64,000 bases of DNA from Streptococcus sp. M334. Lineage in GTDB: Bacteria; Bacillota; Bacilli; Lactobacillales; Streptococcaceae. The stretch covers positions 173,278-237,277 of the forward strand of contig NZ_GL732487.1 in NCBI RefSeq assembly GCF_000187745.1. Reading direction: 5' to 3'. Made by a program: the position numbers and the translations under genes. Below, one piece after another: positions 56,481 to 63,988 of this stretch. The notes beneath the pieces were generated by a model, which ran no database searches, was not told the DNA's origin, and saw nothing but the letters and a program-made list of their open reading frames with translations. Position 1 is the stretch's first letter, and every line of letters starts with the position of its first letter.

Positions 56481-57247
56481 TGTGGTTCTACCTCCTGCAT
56501 GAATCGGGTTAGCTTGCTTGTCAGACGGCTCTTCTCGTCCATATTTTTAGCCTCTGCAATGGCTTTGGCTAGTGTATCGATATAATACCGCTCTGCCTCT
56601 GCCAACGTGTCAGGGGCTTTTATAGTGGTCTGTGGTTCTTCCACCAGTTCCCCATCCATGTAGTAGCCATTTAGTCGGATTTCTTTCAGAATGTGCTTGA
56701 TTACTTTTTTAAACTCTTTAGCTTTTGGTTTGGTTGACCTCATAAGCACCTCATAGAGTCCATGCTCAGTTAAAAACCAGACTTGTTGACCACTACGAAA
56801 AGTTTTCGTAGTACCGTCTAAAGGCGTCCCTTTTACCTTTTCATCTTCATCAACTTTTCTTAACATTGCTTGTACATCATAATAGCCTTGTGATGTCTTA
56901 GTATAATCAATCATCTCAGCAATCGCCCTAGCTAAAAATAGCGGTTCTTGTTCACTGCCGTAGATGTCCAATGGTTGACCGTGAATAATAGTAGTAGTGA
57001 CAACCTGCAATAGTTGCCCTTGGTCTGTTGTTTCTTCAAAAATACTTACTTGTGTTGTCATGTCTTGCTTAACCTCTCTGTATAATTTGTTTAGTCTTTT
57101 TCTGCTTTCCTTGTTGGGCTTATGCTTGCCCTGTGCCCACTTGCCAACTGTTCGGGGATCTATGCCTATTCGTTGGCCAATAGCTACCAAGTTCAGCCCG
57201 TGAGTGGTTCGCATTTCATCGATGACCCTTGTATAGTTCCTCTTCAT
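56471..57247 (-). CDS. HTH plus BRO-N domain antirepressor-like protein
   Basis: A 258-aa two-domain protein. An N-terminal XRE-type helix-turn-helix (VAIGQRIGIDPRTVGKWAQG, about residues 21-40) is joined to a BRO-N domain (about 70-190; EQEPLFLARAIAEMIDYTKT and FLTEHGLYEVLMRSTKPKAK). BRO-N proteins in phages act as antirepressors. It lies next to the Cro-like gene. Confidence 0.8.
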   Translation of the reverse strand: MKRNYTRVIDEMRTTHGLNLVAIGQRIGIDPRTVGKWAQGKHKPNKESRKRLNKLYREVKQDMTTQVSIFEETTDQGQLLQVVTTTIIHGQPLDIYGSEQEPLFLARAIAEMIDYTKTSQGYYDVQAMLRKVDEDEKVKGTPLDGTTKTFRSGQQVWFLTEHGLYEVLMRSTKPKAKEFKKVIKHILKEIRLNGYYMDGELVEEPQTTIKAPDTLAEAERYYIDTLAKAIAEAKNMDEKSRLTSKLTRFMQEVEPQWN

Positions 57248-57266
57248 TGCTTGCCTGCCTTTCTAT

Positions 57267-57461
57267 TTATCCAACCTTTAACAAGTCATCAATCGTAACT
57301 TCTAAAAAGTCAGCTACTTTCTGCAATGTCTCAAAAGTCGGATTTTTTGAACGCTCATAATACAATGCCGTCAAAGTGCTTTTTGATAGCCCTGTTTCTC
57401 TTGCAACATCCGCCACCTTCAAGCGCTTCTTTGCTAAAATAACACGCATATTATTTTTCAA
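57267..57461 (-). CDS. Cro-like XRE-family regulator
   Basis: A 64-aa single helix-turn-helix protein (RLKVADVARETGLSKSTLTA). I take the TTG at 57461 as start because AGAGGT lies 7 bp before it; the next ATG (57449) is 19 bp from the same site. It is the first leftward gene from the divergent switch, under the promoter at 57568-57596. Confidence 0.85.
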   Translation of the reverse strand: MKNNMRVILAKKRLKVADVARETGLSKSTLTALYYERSKNPTFETLQKVADFLEVTIDDLLKVG

Positions 57462-57541
57462 ATGTCTTACCTCTTTCTATTATTTTTAAAATCAACCTCC
57501 AGCAGAATAGATTGAAAAGTGTTGTGCCGGAGGCTCTATTC

Positions 57542-57630
57542 AGACACTTTTTGTCTGATTGATTTTTATTATACAGACACTTTTTGTCTTTGTCAAGGAT
57601 ATTTTTTATTTTATTGGACTTTTTTTGTCT
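57542..57630. promoter_or_regulatory. Three-operator genetic switch of the island
   Basis: Operators AGACACTTTTTGTCT at 57542-57556 and 57575-57589, and a variant GGACTTTTTTTGTCT at 57616-57630. The centre one lies inside the 17-bp spacer of the leftward promoter. The third precedes the rightward repressor gene. This is the CI/Cro pattern of temperate phages. Confidence 0.85.
57568..57596 (-). promoter_or_regulatory. Leftward early promoter
   Basis: TTGACA (57591-57596), 17 bp, TATAAT (57568-57573) on the minus strand, both exact consensus; operator 2 fills the spacer, so bound repressor should exclude polymerase. Confidence 0.88.
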
Positions 57631-57649
57631 GGTTCGATAAAAAGAATGA

Positions 57650-57655
57650 TATAAT
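57650..57655 (+). promoter_or_regulatory. Rightward repressor promoter, extended -10
   Basis: TGATATAAT with a weak -35; operator 3 (57616-57630) overlaps the -35 region, which would allow autoregulation. Confidence 0.65.
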
Positions 57656-57678
57656 ACATTTGAAAGGTGTTGATATAA

Positions 57679-58263
57679 ATGAATAGATTAAAAGAGTTAC
57701 GTAAAGAAAAAAAGCTATCTCAAAAGGAAATAGCAAAAGAAATGAGCATATCAGAAAAGACTCTATCACGCTGGGAAAACGGAGAAAGCCAAATTAAACC
57801 AGAAAAAGCTCAAATGTTAGCTGACTTTTTCGGTGTACATATTGGTTATTTACTCGGTTATAGTCTAAGTCGTGACAATATGCTAGTAGCATTAGCACCA
57901 TATACAATTGAGGAAGATAGTGATGACAAATTTGAATATGATACTTATACAGCTCTTTCTGAGGTTCTAGGTACTGATAAACTTGAAAAGATTAAAAATA
58001 CTATATCTGTTGAGTTAAAAAACAGTTTTGGTCATTATTTTGAAGAATCCGAACCTTGGAAAATCGGTATTACTGACCAGCAACTTAGTGATATGTGGGA
58101 ACTGCATACAAAGAAATTTATTGAATTTATTTATGGTGGGGATACACCAGACGTTTTTAAAAAGCTCATTTTTTCCTTTTCTTTACTCCCCAAAAAAGAA
58201 AGGGAAAGCATAATAAATATTTTAGAGGGACTATCGGACATAGATTTAGATTTTCCGCGTTAA
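57679..58263 (+). CDS. CI-like XRE-family repressor
   Basis: A 194-aa protein with an N-terminal helix-turn-helix (KKLSQKEIAKEMSISEKTLS, about residues 11-30) and a C-terminal region (residues 75-190) of unknown fold. I see no RecA-type cleavage site (no Ala-Gly with a peptidase S24 domain). This implies release by an antirepressor rather than by the SOS response, as in PICI Stl-type repressors (inference). Confidence 0.85.
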   Translation: MNRLKELRKEKKLSQKEIAKEMSISEKTLSRWENGESQIKPEKAQMLADFFGVHIGYLLGYSLSRDNMLVALAPYTIEEDSDDKFEYDTYTALSEVLGTDKLEKIKNTISVELKNSFGHYFEESEPWKIGITDQQLSDMWELHTKKFIEFIYGGDTPDVFKKLIFSFSLLPKKERESIINILEGLSDIDLDFPR

Positions 58264-58330
58264 CACACGCGCCACAATGTCCAACAATCCTGAAGCGCGT
58301 GTGCGAATGCGTGTGCGAGTGCTTCAACCA

Positions 58331-58347
58331 AATATTAGCCCCATATC
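58331..58347 (+). repeat. 17-bp direct repeat left of dinD
   Basis: AATATTAGCCCCATATC, identical to 59272-59288, so the pair brackets the dinD-like gene. Confidence 0.8.
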
Positions 58348-58353
58348 TACTAA

Positions 58354-58372
58354 TTTTGTTGATGTCAACAAA
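58354..58372. promoter_or_regulatory. Palindromic operator candidate upstream of dinD
   Basis: TTTTGTTGATGTCAACAAA, 40 bp before the dinD-like start. A perfect version occurs inside the gene at 58600-58619. Confidence 0.55.
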
Positions 58373-58411
58373 TGTCAACCACTTTCAATATTTTAGAAAG
58401 GATACTTTATT

Positions 58412-59263
58412 ATGGAACTCCAACAGTACGATGAATTAACTTTTGAAAATATCAAACACATAGACGAAAATGGAGTAGAATTTTGGTACGCCAGAGAACT
58501 ACAAACCATTCTAGAATATATGGAGTGGCGTAACTTTAACCAAGTTATAGACAAAGCAAAAATAGCCTGTGAAAACTCCGGAAAGCGCGTGGTTGCCAAT
58601 TTTGTTGACGTCAACAAAACTGTACAACTTAACTTTGGAACCCGAGAAATTGCAGATATTAAACTCTCTCGCTATGCCTGCTATTTGATTGTCCAAAATG
58701 GCGACCCTAGAAAAGAGGTCATTGCACTAGGGCAATCATATTTTGCTATTAAAACCCGTCAGCAAGAACTACACGATGATTTTAATCAACTTACTGAAGA
58801 TCAGAAACGCATTGCTATCCGTGATGAAATAAAACATCACAATAAATCATTATCTGAATCTGCTGGCAATGCTGGCGTTAAGAACTTTGGCCGATTTCAC
58901 AACTCAGGATACAAGGGGTTATATGGTGGGCTAACTATGCAGGATATTCATAACCTCAAAGAACTAAACGAAGGGGAGCATATTCTGGATTTTATGGGGA
59001 GTGCTGAATTAGCTGCTAATTTATTCCGTGCCACTCAGACCGACGAAGTTCTACGACGTAGAAACATAAAAGGCGAAGATCTCGCAAATGATACCCATTT
59101 CAACGTAGGGCGAACCATTAGAAATACCATGAAAGAACTTGGAACAACCATGCCGGAGAATCTCCCTACTCCTCGTGAAAGTATACAAGAGTTAAAAAAT
59201 AAACAGAAAGAACTTGAAAAACAAGCCGATAATAACCAACTTTCGCTCTTTGATGATATGTAA
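58412..59263 (+). CDS. DinD-like protein (DNA-damage-inducible protein D)
   Basis: A 283-aa protein that resembles E. coli DinD and Bro/KilA-like proteins: EFWYARELQTILEYMEWRNF, then ISLSRYACYLIVQNGDP-like core (ADIKLSRYACYLIVQNGDPR) and GRFHNSGYKGLYGGL. In E. coli DinD inhibits RecA-mediated strand exchange. It is between repressor and integrase, where satellites often carry accessory cargo. AAAGGATAC precedes the ATG. Confidence 0.8.
   Translation: MELQQYDELTFENIKHIDENGVEFWYARELQTILEYMEWRNFNQVIDKAKIACENSGKRVVANFVDVNKTVQLNFGTREIADIKLSRYACYLIVQNGDPRKEVIALGQSYFAIKTRQQELHDDFNQLTEDQKRIAIRDEIKHHNKSLSESAGNAGVKNFGRFHNSGYKGLYGGLTMQDIHNLKELNEGEHILDFMGSAELAANLFRATQTDEVLRRRNIKGEDLANDTHFNVGRTIRNTMKELGTTMPENLPTPRESIQELKNKQKELEKQADNNQLSLFDDM
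58600..58619. promoter_or_regulatory. 20-bp perfect palindrome inside dinD
   Basis: TTTTGTTGACGTCAACAAAA reads the same on both strands. It encodes NFVDVNK-T in frame. It shares arms with the upstream palindrome at 58354-58372. Confidence 0.6.
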
Positions 59264-59271
59264 TAGTGGGC

Positions 59272-59288
59272 AATATTAGCCCCATATC
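59272..59288 (+). repeat. 17-bp direct repeat right of dinD
   Basis: AATATTAGCCCCATATC, identical to 58331-58347; start-to-start distance 941 bp. Confidence 0.8.
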
Positions 59289-59375
59289 CGCCTTGTTTTT
59301 TATTCTGGTATTTATTTACCGTCTGACTCTTTAAAATCGAATACGGGGCAAACTATGAAGCCCCTAGCATGATAT

Positions 59376-59404
59376 AAAACCTTTTTGATAATGGCTTGCC
59401 TGCT
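59376..59404 (+). repeat. 29-bp repeat, copy 2 (upstream of int)
   Basis: AAAACCTTTTTGATAATGGC plus TTGCCTGCT, 27 of 29 identical to 55751-55779, and 27-55 bp before the int start. Confidence 0.75.
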
Positions 59405-59430
59405 GATGTATTTTAGAAAGGTTTATCATC

Positions 59431-60597
59431 ATGAAAATAACTGAAGTTATAAAAAAAGACGGTAGTAAAGTCTATCGTGCTAATGTATATCTAGGAGTTG
59501 ACCAGGTAACAGGAAAGAAAGTTAAAACCAAAGTAACAGGTCGGACACAAAAGGAAGTAAAACAGAAAGCCAATCAAGAAAAAATAGCTTTTCAAAAAGC
59601 AGGATCCACTAGACAAAAGGCTAGCACCATAAAAAACTATCAAGAATTAGCCAATCTCTGGTTAGAAAGTTATAAGAATACGGTTAAGCCAAACACTCAA
59701 GGCAATGTTAGAAAGTTAATTGATAATCATATATTGCCCATTTTCGGGGCTTACAAGCTCGATAAGCTCACTACTCCACTTATCCAGTCTATTATCAACA
59801 AACTTGCTGACAAGACTAATAGAGAGGAAAAAGGGGCTTTTCTACATTATGACAAGATACACGCTTTAAACAAACGTATCTTACAGTATGGCGTAACCAT
59901 GCAAGCTATACCGTCCAATCCTGCGCGTGATGTTGTTTTACCTCGTAACACTCAGAAAGCAAAGCGCCAAAAGGTAAAACACTTTGAAAATCAAGAACTA
60001 AAAAAGTTTCTTGGTTATCTCGATAATTTAGATAGCGATAGATATCGTTACTACTATGAGACGACGCTCTATAAGTTCCTACTGGCTACTGGTTGCCGTA
60101 TCAATGAGGCTCTAGCGCTTAGCTGGTCTGACATTGACTTAGACGGTGCCATTGTACACATCACCAAAACACTAAATCGGTATTTAGAAATTAACAGCCC
60201 AAAGTCAAAGTCTAGTTATCGGGATATAGATATAGATCAAGAGACTGTTAGCATGCTAAAGCAGTACAAACTACGCCAATCTAAAGAGGCCTGGAAGATA
60301 GGGCAACGTGAAAGCGTGGTATTTTCTGATTTCATTCATGAGTATCCTAGCAGTTCAAGACTTAAAAGAAGATTGCAAACACATTTTAAGCGTGCTGACG
60401 TTCCTAACATTGGCTTTCACGGATTCCGTCACACTCACGCTAGTCTCTTGCTTAACTCTGGAATACCATACAAGGAACTCCAGTACCGCCTAGGTCATTC
60501 CACTTTATCAATGACCATGGATATATATAGCCACCTCTCAAAAGAGAACGCAAAAAAAGCAGTCACATTCTACGAAACTGCACTAAAAGCACTATAA
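59431..60597 (+). CDS. int: Tyrosine-type integrase
   Basis: A 388-aa phage integrase. The N-terminal AP2-like arm-binding domain (about residues 1-50) and SAM-like core-binding domain (65-165) precede the catalytic domain with R223 (TGCRINEAL), H330 and R333 (HGFRHTH), H356 (LGHST) and the nucleophile Y366 (DIYSHLS). It lies at the right end next to attR, as expected for site-specific integration at the uvrA-corA junction. AGAAAGG is the ribosome site. Confidence 0.95.
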   Translation: MKITEVIKKDGSKVYRANVYLGVDQVTGKKVKTKVTGRTQKEVKQKANQEKIAFQKAGSTRQKASTIKNYQELANLWLESYKNTVKPNTQGNVRKLIDNHILPIFGAYKLDKLTTPLIQSIINKLADKTNREEKGAFLHYDKIHALNKRILQYGVTMQAIPSNPARDVVLPRNTQKAKRQKVKHFENQELKKFLGYLDNLDSDRYRYYYETTLYKFLLATGCRINEALALSWSDIDLDGAIVHITKTLNRYLEINSPKSKSSYRDIDIDQETVSMLKQYKLRQSKEAWKIGQRESVVFSDFIHEYPSSSRLKRRLQTHFKRADVPNIGFHGFRHTHASLLLNSGIPYKELQYRLGHSTLSMTMDIYSHLSKENAKKAVTFYETALKAL

Positions 60598-60619
60598 GGG
60601 GAGCAAAAAGGGGAGCAAA
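60598..60619 (+). repeat. Candidate integrase arm-type sites, right end
   Basis: Two tandem GGGGAGCAAA copies (60598-60607, 60610-60619), starting at the int stop codon. The second with its flank is identical to 49554-49570 at the left end. Confidence 0.65.
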
Positions 60620-60684
60620 TTTAAAAATCAACATTTCAAGACAAAGTAAAAATCCAATAGCAACAGGTTTTTTGTTAGATTTAT

Positions 60685-60713
60685 TTTGAAAAAGGCCGAT
60701 TTTGTAGTATAAT
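60685..60713 (+). promoter_or_regulatory. corA: corA promoter, hybrid between island and chromosome
   Basis: TTGAAA (60685-60690), a 17-bp spacer and TATAAT (60708-60713). The -35 is contributed almost entirely by the island end; the chromosomal sequence in its place, judged from the left flank, is TTACCC-like. Confidence 0.7.
60690..60713 (+). repeat. attR (24-bp core)
   Basis: AAAAGGCCGATTTTG then TAGTATAAT. It includes the corA -10 (TATAAT, 60708-60713). Confidence 0.85.
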
Positions 60714-60757
60714 AGTACGGTGTGAAAAAATCTGAAAAATGAGAAAGGATAAGGGAT

Positions 60758-61702
60758 ATGAAACAAGTTTTTCTCTCTACAACAACTGAATTTAAAGAGA
60801 TCGATACGCTTGAACCGGGTACTTGGATCAATCTCGTCAATCCGACTCAAAATGAATCACTCGAAATCGCCAACGCCTTCGATATCGATATTGCCGACCT
60901 CCGAGCACCGCTCGATGCGGAAGAAATGTCCCGTATTACCATTGAAGATGAGTACACCCTGATCATCGTAGACGTGCCGGTCACAGAAGAAAGAAATAAC
61001 CGCACCTACTACGTAACCATCCCGCTTGGTATTATCATCACCGAGGAAACCATTATCACTACGTGTTTGGAACCACTACCTGTCCTTGATGTCTTTATCA
61101 ACCGTCGTTTGCGTAATTTCTATACCTTCATGCGTTCGCGTTTTATCTTCCAGATTCTTTATCGCAATGCAGAGCTTTACCTAACAGCCCTTCGTTCGAT
61201 TGACCGCAAGAGTGAGCAAATCGAAAGTCAACTGCATCAATCAACTCGTAATGAAGAATTGATCGAGCTCATGGAATTGGAAAAAACCATCGTCTATTTC
61301 AAGGCCTCCCTCAAAACAAATGAGCGCGTGATTAAGAAATTGACCAGCTCAACCAGCAATATCAAGAAATACCTTGAGGACGAAGACCTGCTTGAAGATA
61401 CCCTGATTGAAACCCAACAGGCCATCGAGATGGCAGACATTTATGGAAATGTCTTGCATTCTATGACAGAGACCTTTGCCTCTATCATTTCCAACAATCA
61501 GAACAACATCATGAAAACCTTGGCCCTTGTGACCATCGTCATGTCCATCCCAACCATGGTCTTTTCTGCCTACGGGATGAACTTTAAGGATAATGAAATC
61601 CCCCTAAACGGCGAGCCAAATGCCTTCTGGTTAATCGTCTTTATCGCCTTTGCTATGAGTGTCTCGCTCACTCTCTATCTCATCCATAAAAAATGGTTCT
61701 AA
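60758..61702 (+). CDS. corA: CorA-family magnesium/divalent cation channel
   Basis: A 314-aa protein: large cytoplasmic N-terminal domain, two C-terminal membrane helices, and the signature YGMNF between them (SAYGMNFKDNEIPLNGEPNA), which forms the selectivity loop of the pentamer. It imports Mg2+ or other divalent ions. AGAAAGGATAAGG is upstream. It is expressed from the promoter that the island rewrites. Confidence 0.95.
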   Translation: MKQVFLSTTTEFKEIDTLEPGTWINLVNPTQNESLEIANAFDIDIADLRAPLDAEEMSRITIEDEYTLIIVDVPVTEERNNRTYYVTIPLGIIITEETIITTCLEPLPVLDVFINRRLRNFYTFMRSRFIFQILYRNAELYLTALRSIDRKSEQIESQLHQSTRNEELIELMELEKTIVYFKASLKTNERVIKKLTSSTSNIKKYLEDEDLLEDTLIETQQAIEMADIYGNVLHSMTETFASIISNNQNNIMKTLALVTIVMSIPTMVFSAYGMNFKDNEIPLNGEPNAFWLIVFIAFAMSVSLTLYLIHKKWF

Positions 61703-61713
61703 GAGGAGTTCCT

Positions 61714-62391
61714 ATGTCTCAGATTGATCTACAAAAATTAACTAAGAAAAACCAAGAGTTTATCCACATCGCTACCCAACAATTCATCAAAGATGGAAAA
61801 ACAGACGCTGAAATCAAGGCTATTTTTGAGGAAATTATTCCCCAAATCCTTGAAGAGCAAGCCAAGGGTACGACTGCTCGTTCCCTCTACGGCGCACCAA
61901 CTCATTGGGCTCACAGCTTCACTGTCAAGGAACAATACGAAAAAGAGCATCCAAAAGAAAATGATGATCCAAAACTCATGATTATGGACTCAGCTCTTTT
62001 CATCACTAGCCTCTTTGCCCTTGTCAGCGCCCTAACAACCTTCTTTGCGGCAGATCAAGCCTTTGGCTATGGATTTGTCACTCTCCTATTAGTTGGACTG
62101 GTTGGTGGATTTGCCTTCTACTTGATGTACTACTTTGTTTACCAATATTATGGACCAGATATGGACCGCAGTCAACGTCCACCTTTCTGGAAATCTGTAC
62201 TGGTTATCCTAGCATCTATGTTCCTTTGGTTGCTTGTCTTCTTTGCAACAAGCTTCCTACCAGCTAGCCTTAACCCAGTACTTGCTCCATTGCCGCTGGC
62301 TATTATCGGAGCAATCCTCCTAGCCCTTCGCTTCTATCTCAAGAAACGCTTGAACATCCGAAGCGCAAGTGCAGGACCAACACGTTATTAA
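61714..62391 (+). CDS. DUF1129 membrane protein
   Basis: A 225-aa protein with a soluble N-terminal part (MSQIDLQKLTKKNQEFIHIA) and four membrane helices from about residue 90. DUF1129 (YyaS-type) family of unknown role in Firmicutes. The start at 61714 is 11 bp after corA with AGAGGAG; the frame further upstream overlaps corA. Co-transcribed with corA. Confidence 0.85.
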   Translation: MSQIDLQKLTKKNQEFIHIATQQFIKDGKTDAEIKAIFEEIIPQILEEQAKGTTARSLYGAPTHWAHSFTVKEQYEKEHPKENDDPKLMIMDSALFITSLFALVSALTTFFAADQAFGYGFVTLLLVGLVGGFAFYLMYYFVYQYYGPDMDRSQRPPFWKSVLVILASMFLWLLVFFATSFLPASLNPVLAPLPLAIIGAILLALRFYLKKRLNIRSASAGPTRY

Positions 62392-62402
62392 GAAGAATGA
62401 TA

Positions 62403-62430
62403 AAAGCAACTGCAGGTGCGGTTGCTTTTT
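62403..62430 (+). terminator. Terminator after the corA operon
   Basis: AAAGCAAC-TGCAGGTGCG-GTTGCTTT followed by a T-run, 12 bp after the DUF1129 stop. Confidence 0.85.
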
Positions 62431-62532
62431 CACTTACTTTTTTGATTTTAAAGAATTCTTCTGACATTCCACATAGCTCTATCTAATCTTTTGTGATAAA
62501 ATAGGCTCAATCTATTTCTAGGAGGATAAAAT

Positions 62533-63567
62533 ATGATTTCTACTATTGGTATTGTTAGTTTATCTAGTGGCATTATCGGAGAGGACTTTGTCAAACACGA
62601 AGTGGACTTGGGTGTCCAACGTCTCAAGGACTTAGGACTCAATCCTATCTTTTTGCCCCATTCGCAAAAAGGATTAGACTTTATCAAGGATCATCCTGAA
62701 GCTCGTGCAGAGGATTTGATTCATGCCTTTTCTGATGATAGCATCGACATAATCCTATGCGCCATTGGTGGAGACGATACCTATCGCTTGCTACCTTATC
62801 TTTTTGAAAATGACCAACTCCAAAAGGTTATCAAACAAAAAATTTTTCTTGGCTTCTCGGATACAACCATGAACCATCTCATGTTGCATAAATTAGGAAT
62901 CAAGACTTTTTATGGTCAATCCTTCTTAGCAGACATTTGTGAATTGGACAAAGAAATGCTAGCCTATAGCCTTCACTACTTTAAAGAATTGATTGAGACC
63001 GTTAGAATCTCAGAAATCCGCCCTAGCGACGTTTGGTATGATGAACGAACTGATTTTAGTCCCAAAGCTCTGGGGACACCTCGTGTCAGTCATGCAAATA
63101 CCGGTTTTGAGTTGTTGCAAGGAAATACACAGTTTGAGGGAAAAATCCTCGGTGGTTGCCTCGAATCCCTCTACGATATCTTTGACAACTCTCGATACGC
63201 AGATAGCACGGAGCTCTGCCAAAAGTACAAACTTTTCCCTGACTTATCAGACTGGGAAGGAAAGATCCTCTTGCTAGAAACAAGCGAAGAAAAGCCTGAG
63301 CCGAAATACTTCAAAAAGATGTTGCGGACTTTAAAGAACACTGGCATATTCGAGGTCATCAGCGGACTCTTGGTCGGGAAACCTATGGATGAAACTTTCT
63401 ATGACGACTATAAAGAGGCACTATTGGATATCATTGATAGCAATATCCCGATTGTCTATAATTTGAATGTCGGCCACGCAACTCCAAGAGCAATTGTCCC
63501 CTTCGGAGTCCACGCCTATGTAGATGCAAAGGAGCAAATCATTCGCTTTGACTATAACAAAAAATAA
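62533..63567 (+). CDS. S66-family peptidase (LD-carboxypeptidase/MccF-like)
   Basis: A 344-aa protein of peptidase family S66. The serine nucleophile region is GFSDTTMNHL near residue 117 (GxSD), with the Glu and His of the triad expected in LLLETSEE and NVGHATPR. Family members trim cell-wall LD-peptide bonds or inactivate microcin C-like nucleotide-peptide antibiotics. Without linked antibiotic genes I cannot choose. GGAGG precedes the ATG. Confidence 0.88.
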   Translation: MISTIGIVSLSSGIIGEDFVKHEVDLGVQRLKDLGLNPIFLPHSQKGLDFIKDHPEARAEDLIHAFSDDSIDIILCAIGGDDTYRLLPYLFENDQLQKVIKQKIFLGFSDTTMNHLMLHKLGIKTFYGQSFLADICELDKEMLAYSLHYFKELIETVRISEIRPSDVWYDERTDFSPKALGTPRVSHANTGFELLQGNTQFEGKILGGCLESLYDIFDNSRYADSTELCQKYKLFPDLSDWEGKILLLETSEEKPEPKYFKKMLRTLKNTGIFEVISGLLVGKPMDETFYDDYKEALLDIIDSNIPIVYNLNVGHATPRAIVPFGVHAYVDAKEQIIRFDYNKK

Positions 63568-63672
63568 ATAGTTTCTCTATTTTTGTGCTTTTGTATTGGT
63601 TTTCGTTACAATTTGTATCTGAATTTATTGCATTTCGCTAATTTCTATGTTATCCTTTTGAAGGAGGTGTAT

Positions 63673-63936
63673 ATGACAAAACAAAAAATTAATCGAATCG
63701 TAGGTTCTATTGGTGCCTTTATTGGAATTATAGTATTTATTGCCTACATACCTCAAATTATCGCTAATTTACAGGGAAATAAAGCTCAACCATTTCAACC
63801 TTTATCAGCTGCTATATCTTGCTTAATCTGGGTTATTTATGGATGGACAAAGGAACCTAAGAAGGATTGGATACTAATCATTCCAAATTCAGCTGGTGTT
63901 ATTTTAGGTGGAATCACTTTTTTGACTTCACTCTAA
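63673..63936 (+). CDS. SemiSWEET sugar transporter
   Basis: An 87-aa three-helix PQ-loop protein; YIPQI at about residues 24-28 is the PQ motif, and the later W and N residues (WVIYGW, IPNSAGV) fit the substrate pocket of SemiSWEETs, which dimerise to move sugars. The start at 63673 has AAGGAGGTG; the longer frame to 63583 adds a non-homologous lead. Confidence 0.88.
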   Translation: MTKQKINRIVGSIGAFIGIIVFIAYIPQIIANLQGNKAQPFQPLSAAISCLIWVIYGWTKEPKKDWILIIPNSAGVILGGITFLTSL

Positions 63937-63959
63937 CAAATCTAATAGTATATATAAAA

Positions 63960-63988
63960 AGCTGGGAAAAGTTTCTCAGCTTTTTTCT
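63960..63988 (+). terminator. Terminator after SemiSWEET
   Basis: AAGCTGGGAAA-AG-TTTCTCAGCTT followed by a T-run. Confidence 0.8.

Larger units (their letters stand above)
49422..60713. mobile_element. Phage-satellite-like (PICI-type) genomic island, 11.3 kb
   Basis: An island with integrase at one end, bounded by a 24-bp direct repeat. Contents: repressor pair, antirepressors, phage-type replication genes with a candidate origin array, and ArpU-like regulators. No capsid, portal, large terminase, tail or lysis gene is visible. Size, integrase position, divergent regulators and replication module fit Gram-positive phage-inducible chromosomal islands. A degraded prophage with a deleted structural half is the alternative. 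It has no obvious antibiotic resistance or virulence gene. Confidence 0.85.

Noticed and set aside
58260..58330. Tandem GCGTGTGCGA-type repeat as a regulatory array
   Set aside because: It is a short, imperfect GTGCG-rich stretch (CGCGTGTGCGAATGCGTGTG) without regular spacing; it may be the end of the repressor transcript, and I cannot support a function.
49422..60713. Integrative conjugative element
   Set aside because: No relaxase, coupling protein or type IV secretion genes; the replication and regulatory genes are phage-type.
63583..63672. N-terminal extension of the SemiSWEET protein
   Set aside because: The AAGGAGGTG ribosome site and family length support the internal start at 63673.
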